Positions 9,699-16,570 of a DNA stretch of 25,808 nucleotides are shown piece by piece. Numbering within the stretch: the stretch's first letter is position 1; each line of letters opens with the position of its first letter. The notes below the pieces were generated by a model. It was not told the DNA's origin and ran no database searches. It saw nothing but the letters and a program-made list of their open reading frames with translations. This DNA comes from JAZBPO01 sp036351675 (GTDB lineage Bacteria > Pseudomonadota > Gammaproteobacteria > Pseudomonadales > Azotimanducaceae), in NCBI GenBank assembly GCA_036351675.1, contig JAZBPO010000060.1, forward strand, positions 1 through 25,808. Direction: 5' to 3'. The position numbers and the translations under genes were made by a program.

Positions 9699-10523
9699 TC
9701 AGTCCGCGCCTTCGCTCGCGACGACGTCGCCGATGTAGCCGGGGTAGACGACGACCTCGTCACCTTCGATCAGCTCGAAGATGTCCGCCGCCGGAATCGC
9801 CGGATCCTCCCAGTCGTCCGCACGATCGCGGCCGCCGTCGGCGAGGGGACCGGTGGAATTGCGTGCGATGTTCGTACGCATGCCCGCGGGCGCCGCGACG
9901 AAGACGCGGATGCCGTCGTCCGCGACCTCGCGTGCGGCGGCCTGGAACATGCCGACGAGCGCGTGCTTCGTCGCCGCATAGTGTCCGAGCCCGGGCGGGC
10001 TCGGCCGCACGCCGAGGATCGAGGCGACATTCATGATCGTGCCGCCGCCCTGCTCGCGCATGATCGGGATCACCCGCTGCGCGAGGTCGACGTAGGCCCA
10101 GTAGTTCACCTCGAAGAGGCGGTGCGCTTCGGCGAGATCCATCTGCTCGAGCAGGGCGAGATAGGAGTAGCCCGCGTTGTTGAAGAGATAGTCGATGCGG
10201 CCGAAGGCCTCCATGGCGGCCTCGATCACGCGCGGACGCTGCGCCGGATCGGCGAGATCGACCTGCACGAACACCGCCTCGCCCCCGGCTTCGCGCACGG
10301 CCGCTGCCATCGCCTTCGAAGGACCGGGATTCTTGTCGACCAGCACCAGGCGCATGCCGCGCTCGATGGCGATGACCGCGAGTTCGCGCCCGAGGCCGCT
10401 GGAGGTGCCGGTGACGACGATGACGCGATCGGCGTAGCGGTTCTCGCTATCTCCGGCCCGCACCGACGTCGCCGCACCGAGGAGCAGGCAGGCGAGCAAG
10501 GTCGTCAGCAGGAGGGTGCGCAT
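9699..10523 (-). CDS. Short-chain dehydrogenase/reductase with an N-terminal signal peptide
   Basis: A 274-residue classical SDR that should oxidise or reduce an alcohol/ketone with a nicotinamide cofactor. The core shows TGTSSGLG (38-45), an acidic residue at the end of strand two (LVLVDK, D63, suggesting NAD(H)) and NNAG (115-118). The catalytic Ser168 and the Y182-x3-K186 pair (HYAATKHAL) follow. The oddity is the N-terminus: MRTLLLTTLLACLLLGAATS then VRA-GD, which looks like a Sec signal peptide with a cleavage site after residue 23. The ATG at 10523 has a GAGGGAG upstream that overlaps the previous stop. A GTG at 10463 could give a cytosolic form but has no good ribosome-binding site. 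It is co-directional and tightly packed with its neighbours. Confidence 0.9.
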   Translation of the reverse strand: MRTLLLTTLLACLLLGAATSVRAGDSENRYADRVIVVTGTSSGLGRELAVIAIERGMRLVLVDKNPGPSKAMAAAVREAGGEAVFVQVDLADPAQRPRVIEAAMEAFGRIDYLFNNAGYSYLALLEQMDLAEAHRLFEVNYWAYVDLAQRVIPIMREQGGGTIMNVASILGVRPSPPGLGHYAATKHALVGMFQAAAREVADDGIRVFVAAPAGMRTNIARNSTGPLADGGRDRADDWEDPAIPAADIFELIEGDEVVVYPGYIGDVVASEGAD

Positions 10524-10536
10524 CGAGGAGTCTCCC

Positions 10537-10899
10537 TCAGGGATCGAGATAGAGCGGTGATTCCACCGGATCGGCATCACAGGCGCCGGGAATCCAGCCG
10601 AGTACCTCGCCGTCCGCACAGGCAGTGCAGCGGTTGGACTTCGTGACCCGCTCGAAGACTGCGTCGCAGGGTTCCGTGCCGCACTCCAGCTCCGTGCGGC
10701 GGAGCGCGCAGACCGGTACGTATTCCAGCGTGCAGATCTCGGGACGCGGCTCGTTGCAGGTCTCGAAGTCGCTGCGCGCACGCAGGGCAGCCTCGTCGGT
10801 GCCCATGCCGGGCGCGGAGTCGCGAGCGGCGCAGCCGACCAGGGCAAGACCGAGCAGGCCGGCCGCGATGACGCGCGCCCGGCGCCGTCCCGGGGTCAT
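10537..10899 (-). CDS. Kazal-like cysteine-rich lipoprotein
   Basis: A 120-residue predicted lipoprotein. The signal sequence ends in LALVGC, so Cys23 would be lipidated. The mature part has eight further cysteines (48, 56, 64, 73, 78, 91, 94, 107). The segment PEICTLEYVPVCA, with C-x7-C spacing, and the later NRCTACADGEVLGWIPGAC resemble Kazal-type serine protease inhibitor domains. An extra cysteine pair sits in an insertion between the two parts, so the fold is divergent and inhibition is unproven. The start ATG overlaps the previous gene's stop as ATGA. The SDR gene starts 13 bases after its stop. The same operon encodes an S9 serine peptidase lipoprotein. Confidence 0.75.
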   Translation of the reverse strand: MTPGRRRARVIAAGLLGLALVGCAARDSAPGMGTDEAALRARSDFETCNEPRPEICTLEYVPVCALRRTELECGTEPCDAVFERVTKSNRCTACADGEVLGWIPGACDADPVESPLYLDP

Positions 10900-11111
10900 C
10901 CCGGATGCTCCACGCCCGTGGAGATCCAGATTCCATCGATGAGGAAGGGGTCCGAGTCGCGCTGCAGGAGCTGGAACATGAGTCCGAAGGCGGCGGGATC
11001 GGAGATCTCGAGCTGCGCCGTATCGCCACCCTGCAGCTGCAGATCGATCACCCCGAAGTGATCCTTGTGATTCCAGGAGGCGCGATAGCGCACGATGCGC
11101 TGCTCTGCCAT
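10896..11111 (-). CDS. Small unknown protein (71 aa)
   Basis: I do not recognise this protein. It begins MAEQRIVRYRASWNHKDHFG and has alternating hydrophobic residues suggesting a small beta-rich fold (GVIDLQLQGGDTAQLEI), then a helix (DPAAFGLMFQLLQ) and a C-terminal strand (FLIDGIWISTG). No signal peptide or membrane segment is present. The start at 11111 has a GGGGAG seven bases upstream, better supported than the longer frame that begins at 11168. It overlaps the Kazal-like gene by four bases (ATGA), which makes it a likely real operon member. Confidence 0.7.
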   Translation of the reverse strand: MAEQRIVRYRASWNHKDHFGVIDLQLQGGDTAQLEISDPAAFGLMFQLLQRDSDPFLIDGIWISTGVEHPG

Positions 11112-11146
11112 GAAGCTCTCCCCTACGGCTGTCCTCGACCGCTCGG

Positions 11147-11419
11147 TCAGTCGACGGTCTCGAGCCAATGATAGTCGCCGCCAGTCACGCCCGCCCGCAG
11201 GCCCGACACCGCGCTCTCCGGCGATGCCATGAAGGCTTCGGCCCGCGCCCGGTCTTCCACCTCGAAGAGGAAGTGCACCGCATTCGCCCGGTCAGCGTCC
11301 CGCCAGAGTGCGACGAGGTCCAGCCCTGCGGTGCGCGCCCGTGGCAGATCGGCATCGAAGGCAGGGCGGAACCGGACGAAATCCTCCACGAAGTTGGTAC
11401 AGAAGAGCTGCAGCGCCAT
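11147..11419 (-). CDS. Small unknown protein (90 aa)
   Basis: A 90-residue protein beginning MALQLFCTNFVEDFVRFRPA. The pattern of strand (LQLFCTNF), helix (FVRFRPAFDADLPRARTAG), strand (LDLVALWRDA), strand (AVHFLFEVED), helix (RARAEAFMASPES) and a final GGDYHWLE is compatible with a ferredoxin-like alpha/beta barrel such as small monooxygenase- or EthD-like proteins. I saw no catalytic motif, so this is only a fold guess. Its ATG overlaps the S9 peptidase stop by one base (TGATG), a strong sign of coupled translation. Confidence 0.72.
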   Translation of the reverse strand: MALQLFCTNFVEDFVRFRPAFDADLPRARTAGLDLVALWRDADRANAVHFLFEVEDRARAEAFMASPESAVSGLRAGVTGGDYHWLETVD

Positions 11420-13401
11420 CAGTCCGCGCCCTTCAGGTGGGTGTCCAGGAAACGCAGATAGGCTTCCGACGCCTCGATACGGTTGGCGCGCTTGCGGAAG
11501 CCGTGGCCCTCGTCGTCGAAGAGCAGATATTCGACGGGCACCTCGTTGTCGCGTAGGGCGGCGACGAGTTCGTCGCTCTCCACCTGGAGCACGCGCGGAT
11601 CGTTCGCACCCTGGACCACGAGCATGGGCCGCACGATCCGGTCCGCGTGGAACAGCGGTGAGATTCGCCGGTGGCGCTCCGCGTCCGTCGCCGGATCGCC
11701 CATTTCGTCGTAGAGGGCATCCCGCAAGGAGCCCCACCAGGGTGGGATGCTCTCCAGCGTACGCACCCAGTTGGTGACCCCGAAGATGTCGATGCCGACG
11801 TGGAAGGCCTCCGGATGGAAGGCCAGCGCGGCGGCCGTCATGTAGCCGCCGTAGCTCCCGCCCATGACACCGATGCGCTCGCCGTCCACCCAGTCGAGCG
11901 TCTCCAGGTAGCGCCGCCCCTCTACTATGTCGCGCAGGTCGTCTTCACCGTGGCGCCGGTCGTCGAGGTGATGGAAGGTCTTGCCGTAACCCGATGAGCC
12001 GCGATTGTTCGCGCCGAGTATCGCGTAGCCATGGTTGACGAGGTGCTGGACCATCCCGCGATAGCCCTTGGTGGTCTGACCGCCCGGTCCGCCGTGCACG
12101 AGGACGAGTGCGGGTACGGGGTTTTCGGCGGTCGCCTGCTTCGGTCGATAGAGGACCGCCGGTATCTCGAGACCGTCGAAGCTCGCGTAGCGGACCACCT
12201 CGCCCTCGACGAGGTGGCCCCGCGCGATCTCCGGATTGAGCGCGTCGGTGTGACGACGAACGGAGCGCTCGCCCTCCGGCGCGTCGAGGCGAACGACGAA
12301 GAGATCGGAAGGCCAGGTGTCACCGTTGACCATGAAGGAGATGAAGGTGTCGTCAGGGCTGAAGCGCACGGAGAGGATCTCGCCCTCGGGAATTCCGGGG
12401 AGCGGCACGGGCAGGTCCGCTTCCAGGTCCGTGAGCTCCATGAGCGTGACTGCGTCGACATTGATGTACGCGACGCGATAGCGACCGGTGTTCGAGTAGG
12501 CGACGCCCTGCACGTCCCAGTCGGAAACCACCAGCGGTGCCTGCTCGTCCGTCTCGATGTCGTGGATCCAGGCCTGACGGAACTCCCCTTGTGCGTCGGT
12601 CGTGAACACCAGCCGCCGGTCATCCGGATGGAAGGTCGCGACCCCGTGACTGACATTTCCCTCGTGGGCGGTCAGGAGTCGCGGTTCGCCGGCGCCGGTG
12701 AGGTCGACGAGCCAGATGTCCGAATCGGCGCTGGACCGCTTCTCCGTCAGGGCGAGATAGCGACCGTCTCCCGAGACGGCGGACAGCTCCCAGCCCTCGT
12801 CGTTGCGATGGACGAGGTCGCGCGCGTAGTCGGCCGCCGCGTAGCGATAGAGATCGAAGGCCTGTGCATCCCGCTCGTTGGTGGCGAGGTAGAAGGCCTC
12901 GCCGTCGTCTTCCCAGCCGATGAAGCGCGCCTTCAGACCCTCGCCGGGCGTGAGATCCCGGGTGCTGCCGTCCTCCTCGCGCACGACGACGTGGTCGAGT
13001 TCGTCGCCACCCTCGTCACGGGTGAAGAGGACGCGCTGGTCGCCCGGGAAGAAGCTCTGCGCGAAGGTCGCGTGATCGGTGGAATCGCTGAGCGGTGAGA
13101 TCTCGCCGGTCGCACGATCGAGGAACTGGGCGTTGAACACTCCGGAGGCGTCGGAACTCACCAGGACCTTCGATGCGTCGGGGCTGAAGGCATGACCCCC
13201 GGCGGCAGGCGCGACGTAGGTCGTGCTCGTGAAGAAGGTGGCAGCGTCGTAGGTCCTGAAGGGCGGTGGTGCTTCCCTCCGCAGCCAGAAGTCGTCCCCG
13301 TCGCCAGTCGTGGCGACCGGTTGCGGATCGGAACACGAACAGGCGGCGACCAGCCAGAACAGGGCGAGCAGCATCCGCGCGGCGGTGGACGATCGGGCCA
13401 T
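11419..13401 (-). CDS. S9 family (prolyl oligopeptidase-like) serine peptidase lipoprotein
   Basis: A 660-residue predicted lipoprotein peptidase of the acylaminoacyl-/dipeptidyl-peptidase type. The signal sequence ends LFWLVAAC, making Cys21 the likely lipidation site. Residues about 50-400 form repeated beta-propeller blades (SPDASKVLVSSD, GDGRYLALTE, HPDDRRLVFTTD, SPDDTFISFM). Residues about 405-660 form the alpha/beta-hydrolase domain with HGGPGG (436-441), NRGSSGYG (466-473) and the nucleophile motif GGSYGGY with Ser516. Asp601 (GANDPRV) and His633 (DEGHGF) complete the triad. All catalytic residues are present. The ATG at 13401 is preferred to one ten codons upstream because AGGGAG lies eight bases before it and a normal signal peptide follows. 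It leads a compact six-gene run. Confidence 0.93.
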   Translation of the reverse strand: MARSSTAARMLLALFWLVAACSCSDPQPVATTGDGDDFWLRREAPPPFRTYDAATFFTSTTYVAPAAGGHAFSPDASKVLVSSDASGVFNAQFLDRATGEISPLSDSTDHATFAQSFFPGDQRVLFTRDEGGDELDHVVVREEDGSTRDLTPGEGLKARFIGWEDDGEAFYLATNERDAQAFDLYRYAAADYARDLVHRNDEGWELSAVSGDGRYLALTEKRSSADSDIWLVDLTGAGEPRLLTAHEGNVSHGVATFHPDDRRLVFTTDAQGEFRQAWIHDIETDEQAPLVVSDWDVQGVAYSNTGRYRVAYINVDAVTLMELTDLEADLPVPLPGIPEGEILSVRFSPDDTFISFMVNGDTWPSDLFVVRLDAPEGERSVRRHTDALNPEIARGHLVEGEVVRYASFDGLEIPAVLYRPKQATAENPVPALVLVHGGPGGQTTKGYRGMVQHLVNHGYAILGANNRGSSGYGKTFHHLDDRRHGEDDLRDIVEGRRYLETLDWVDGERIGVMGGSYGGYMTAAALAFHPEAFHVGIDIFGVTNWVRTLESIPPWWGSLRDALYDEMGDPATDAERHRRISPLFHADRIVRPMLVVQGANDPRVLQVESDELVAALRDNEVPVEYLLFDDEGHGFRKRANRIEASEAYLRFLDTHLKGAD

Positions 13402-13482
13402 GGAAAGGCTCCCTGAGACAGTCATGTACACCTGATGGGGGCAGCAGAGTCGGGCACCGGCCGGCGGCCTGCGACGCCCCGA

Positions 13483-13833
13483 TCAGGCCTGGTCGAGATA
13501 GAAGACGTTGCCGTCCGGGTCGGCGAAGAGCGCCATGTAGCCTCCCCATGGCTGTCGCTCCGGCGCCATGGGGAAGACCACGCCTGCCTCGGCGAGTCGA
13601 TCGTGTTCCGCGTCGAGATCCTCGACGACGAAACCGATCCCGGTGTGGCGCTCCAGCAGCGTCTCCTGCTCCGGCCCCACCTCCGCCAGACCGAGGCTGA
13701 TCGCTCCCGCCGTGAAGGCGGCATAGCCGAACGCCCGATCCTCACGGGTGCAGTGGAGACCGAGAACATCGCGATAGAACGCGACGGCGCGACCGAGGTC
13801 GGAGACGAACACGTTCACGTAGCCGAGCTTCAT
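13483..13833 (-). CDS. VOC (glyoxalase/bleomycin-resistance-like) family protein
   Basis: A 116-residue single-unit VOC protein with two beta-alpha-beta-beta-beta modules. Recognisable features are YVNVFVSDLGRAVAFYRDVLGL (5-26), a histidine in RHTGIGFVVEDLDAEHDRL (62-80) and the closing DPDGNVFYLDQ (105-115). Such proteins bind a metal and act as lyases, dioxygenases or resistance proteins; the substrate cannot be inferred. The final acidic ligand position is Asp rather than the more usual Glu. The ATG at 13833 has a GGGAGGGAG just upstream and begins right at the first strand. It is 81 bases from the S9 peptidase gene, so it may have its own promoter or share one. Confidence 0.87.
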   Translation of the reverse strand: MKLGYVNVFVSDLGRAVAFYRDVLGLHCTREDRAFGYAAFTAGAISLGLAEVGPEQETLLERHTGIGFVVEDLDAEHDRLAEAGVVFPMAPERQPWGGYMALFADPDGNVFYLDQA

Positions 13834-13956
13834 GCCTGCTCCCTCCCGAGGATCGCGTTCGTCGTCAGTGCGGGGCATCGACGCCTGCGAGGCCCTCGCG
13901 GGGGCGTCAGTGGGGTGCGGCAGGATCTCGTGATCCTCGACGCACGCGTGCCGCTG

Positions 13957-14232
13957 CTAGACGCGTCCGACGATACGGCCATCGACGAACGTTCCCGGCG
14001 CTGATCTCGCCGCGGTGATCAGACAGCAGTCGCCGCACGCTCCGTCCGCACCCATGTGATCCGGAAGGAATCCATGGGGAACGGGATCGAACGCGGGGAC
14101 GTCGATGCGGTCCTGCGAGTCCAAGGTGAGTCCGTCGTAGACGTCCTTCACCCGGCTCCCGCCAGCCGTCCGGACGAAGGCGCGCACTGTGCCCGGGGTG
14201 TCGAGCATAGCCTCCCGGGCCCCGTGCTTCAC
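13957..14232 (-). CDS. Small unknown protein (91 aa), coupled to the upstream gene
   Basis: I do not recognise this 91-residue protein. It starts at a GTG that overlaps the stop codon of the preceding gene as GTGA, the same coupled arrangement seen at rsmG. The sequence reads as a plausible protein (GTVRAFVRTAGGSRVKDVYD, then GLTLDSQDRIDVPAF) with a cysteine cluster CGDCC near residues 66-70, possibly for metal binding or a disulfide. There is no clear signal peptide. A competing frame at 13907-14290 on the same strand is arginine/proline noise. Confidence 0.5.
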   Translation of the reverse strand: MKHGAREAMLDTPGTVRAFVRTAGGSRVKDVYDGLTLDSQDRIDVPAFDPVPHGFLPDHMGADGACGDCCLITAARSAPGTFVDGRIVGRV

Positions 14233-15062
14233 GAGCCGGCTTCGACGTCCGCCAGGCGCTCGACGACGTCACCGTTGACACGGAAGACACCGCCTGCGGT
14301 CCCGACGAAGAACACGAGCTGGTGCAGCAGACTGTTCAGCACGTGGATCTCCGCTGGCATGGACGCCCAGCCGTGGTCGATGGCGATCTGCGACTGCTCG
14401 GGTGCGCGCCGCACGAGGATGCAGTTCACCGAGAAATCCTCGGCCGCGAGCACGGCCGCCCCGGATGGATCCACGGTGACGCGCACGTGTCCGGAGATGG
14501 CGACCACGTCCGCCTCCGCGGGCTGCGGAACCAGATAGACGGTCCAGTTGCGCTCAGCACCCTCGGGCGGCAAGGCGACCGCGTTGTAGGGTACGTCGCA
14601 GGTGGCGTCCTGACGGGCATAGACCAGCTGCTTGACCCGCCAAGCTGCGCTCTCGAAGGCCGTGAGCGGGACGGGCGGATAGAGCGCTTCCGCAGCGAGC
14701 TGGGCGCTGTCGATGCGTACGTCCAGCACGCCGCAGGGACCTTCCGCGCAGTCGCCCACGAAGCGCACCCGCAGTGCATCACCCTCACGCTCGGTCACCC
14801 AACCCGCCGGCGCGATGTCCGCGAGGCCCACCTCGCGCGCGGCGTCGAGCGCCACGAGCGCGGCCTGATGGCGCTCGTAGAGTTCCACCCCGCGGCGGCG
14901 GACGAATGCGAGATCGTCGTTGCGGGCGAGTACGACGCCGGCAGGCGTCGTCTCGTCCGCAGGCGTGTCTCCGTTCCGGATCCCCGGCGCCGCCGACTCC
15001 TCCACGGAGCGGACGTCGCCAGCGAACAGCAGTAGGGAAGAAAGGAAGAGAAGACGCAGCAT
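14229..15062 (-). CDS. Unknown secreted (periplasmic) protein
   Basis: I do not recognise this 277-residue protein. It starts MLRLLFLSSLLLFAGDVRS, a signal peptide probably cleaved near residue 19. The mature part is acidic and has four cysteines: 105 and 110 (GDCAEGPCGV), 155 (ATCDVPYN) and 214 (FSVNCILV), consistent with disulfides. A hydrophobic stretch near the C-terminus (LLHQLVFFVGTAGGVF, 245-260) is short of a clear membrane helix. The ATG at 15062 is used because it opens the signal peptide, although its ribosome-binding site is weak; the frame upstream is low-complexity noise. It follows mnmE by 110 bases. Confidence 0.8.
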   Translation of the reverse strand: MLRLLFLSSLLLFAGDVRSVEESAAPGIRNGDTPADETTPAGVVLARNDDLAFVRRRGVELYERHQAALVALDAAREVGLADIAPAGWVTEREGDALRVRFVGDCAEGPCGVLDVRIDSAQLAAEALYPPVPLTAFESAAWRVKQLVYARQDATCDVPYNAVALPPEGAERNWTVYLVPQPAEADVVAISGHVRVTVDPSGAAVLAAEDFSVNCILVRRAPEQSQIAIDHGWASMPAEIHVLNSLLHQLVFFVGTAGGVFRVNGDVVERLADVEAGS

Positions 15063-15172
15063 CCGGTGAGCGCCGGTCCGATCGGGTGGTCGTGGCACGG
15101 AGGGTGGCGGCTCGCAGGGACGCACGCGACCGCAGCGCGACGAGCGGTAGCGACCGGAGGCGCGGATCGCCG

Positions 15173-16540
15173 TCACTTGCCGATACAGAAGCTCGAGAAG
15201 ATCTCGCCGAGCAGATCGTCGGGGGTGATCTCACCGACGATGCGTCCGAGCGCGTCATGGGCACGCCTCAGGTCGTCCGCGACCAGATCACCGGCGCCGG
15301 TGGCGACGAGGGTCGCTGCTGCATCCTCGAGGGCGGTGCGTGCCTCCGCCAGCGCAGCGAGGTGACGGGTCCTCGCGGTGAAGGTGGATCCTTCACCACC
15401 ATCGAACTCCACCAGGCGCTTCAGGGCGCTGGAGAGCAGATCGAGGCCTTCGCCGGTCCGGACACTGAGGGCCAGGGAAGGCAGTCCAGCGTCGTCCACG
15501 AGTCGAGCCCGTTCACCGGTGAGCAGATCGATCTTGTTGCGCAACAGCAGGACGAAGGGTGGCAGCACCCCGCCTACGAGCGCCTGCAGCGTCGCTCGAT
15601 CGCTGGGCATCGGCTCCTCACCGCTGACGTCGACGAGATAGAGGAGCGCATCGGCGCGTTCGATCTCGGCCAGGGCCCGGCGGACGCCCTCTGCCTCCAC
15701 GCGGTCCTCGGTGAGCCGCAGGCCTGCCGTGTCCACGACGTGCAGCGGCATGCCGTCGAGGTCGATCCGTTCGCGCAGGACGTCGCGCGTCGTGCCGGGG
15801 ATCTCCGTGACGATGGCCGCATCGCGACGAGCGAGCGCATTCAGCAGCGAGGACTTGCCGGCATTCGGTGCGCCGGCGAGTACCACGGTCATGCCCTCTG
15901 CCAGCAGTGCGCCCTGACGGGCCTCGCGGCGTACCGACTCGAGTTCAGTGACGATGCCCTCGATACGGCCCTCGACGTCGCCGTCCGCGATGAAATCGAC
16001 GTCCTCGTCAGGGAAGTCGATGGCGGCTTCGACCCAGACGCGGAGCTTCGTGACTGCATCCATGAGGGCACGGACGCGCTCGCTGAAGACGCCCTGCAAT
16101 GAGCGCAGAGCCGCACGCGCAGCCTCGGTGGACGCGGCTTCGACGAGGTCCGCGATGGCTTCGGCCTGCGCCAGATCGATGCGACCGTTGAGAAAGGCCC
16201 GCTCGGAGAATTCGCCCGGGCGAGCCGGACGTGCGCCCAGGGCTAGGCAACTCGACAGCAGCCGATGCAGCACCGCGGGACCGCCGTGACCCTGCAGTTC
16301 CACGACGTGCTCGCCCGTGAAGGACCGGGGTGCGTGGAACGCGATCGCGATGCCGTCGTCCACGGGGCTGCCGTCGGCATCCAGGAAGATCGCGTGGTGC
16401 GCATGGCGCGGTGCGAGGCGCCGACCGGCGACGCATTCGCCGATACGGAGCGCATCGCGACCCGAGAGCCGGACGATGCCGATACCCCCACGGCCGGGCG
16501 CCGTCGCGATCGCGGCGATCGTGTCTTCTCCCTGACTCAC
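15173..16540 (-). CDS. mnmE: tRNA uridine-5-carboxymethylaminomethyl GTPase MnmE (TrmE)
   Basis: MnmE is the GTPase partner of MnmG in wobble-uridine modification of tRNA. The 455-residue protein has the folate-binding N-terminal domain starting DTIAAIATAPGRGGIGIVRLSG and carrying FTGEHVVELQGHGGPAV (74-90). It continues with RPGEFSERAFLNGRIDLAQAEA and then the inserted G domain with P-loop GAPNAGKS (223-230), TEIPGTTRD (245-253), DTAG (270-273) and NKID. The protein ends in the required FCIGK, whose cysteine is essential. The start is GTG at 16540, matching the family N-terminus. Its usual neighbour mnmG is 9 kb away here. It follows yidC by 30 bases. Confidence 0.97.
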   Translation of the reverse strand: MSQGEDTIAAIATAPGRGGIGIVRLSGRDALRIGECVAGRRLAPRHAHHAIFLDADGSPVDDGIAIAFHAPRSFTGEHVVELQGHGGPAVLHRLLSSCLALGARPARPGEFSERAFLNGRIDLAQAEAIADLVEAASTEAARAALRSLQGVFSERVRALMDAVTKLRVWVEAAIDFPDEDVDFIADGDVEGRIEGIVTELESVRREARQGALLAEGMTVVLAGAPNAGKSSLLNALARRDAAIVTEIPGTTRDVLRERIDLDGMPLHVVDTAGLRLTEDRVEAEGVRRALAEIERADALLYLVDVSGEEPMPSDRATLQALVGGVLPPFVLLLRNKIDLLTGERARLVDDAGLPSLALSVRTGEGLDLLSSALKRLVEFDGGEGSTFTARTRHLAALAEARTALEDAAATLVATGAGDLVADDLRRAHDALGRIVGEITPDDLLGEIFSSFCIGK

Positions 16541-16570
16541 GTGCGCCCGTGCAAGTCGGGTGACAGGGGC

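Noticed and set aside
13907..14290. 127-codon minus-strand frame overlapping the 91-residue gene
   Set aside because: Composition is Arg/Gly/Pro/Ser noise; the coupled GTG frame reads more like a protein.
14338..14356. Possible third parS near GCACGTGGATC
   Set aside because: Only the central CACGTGGA is shared; the left half does not match. Other half sites near 291, 3711, 16300 and 25316 likewise fail the palindrome test.
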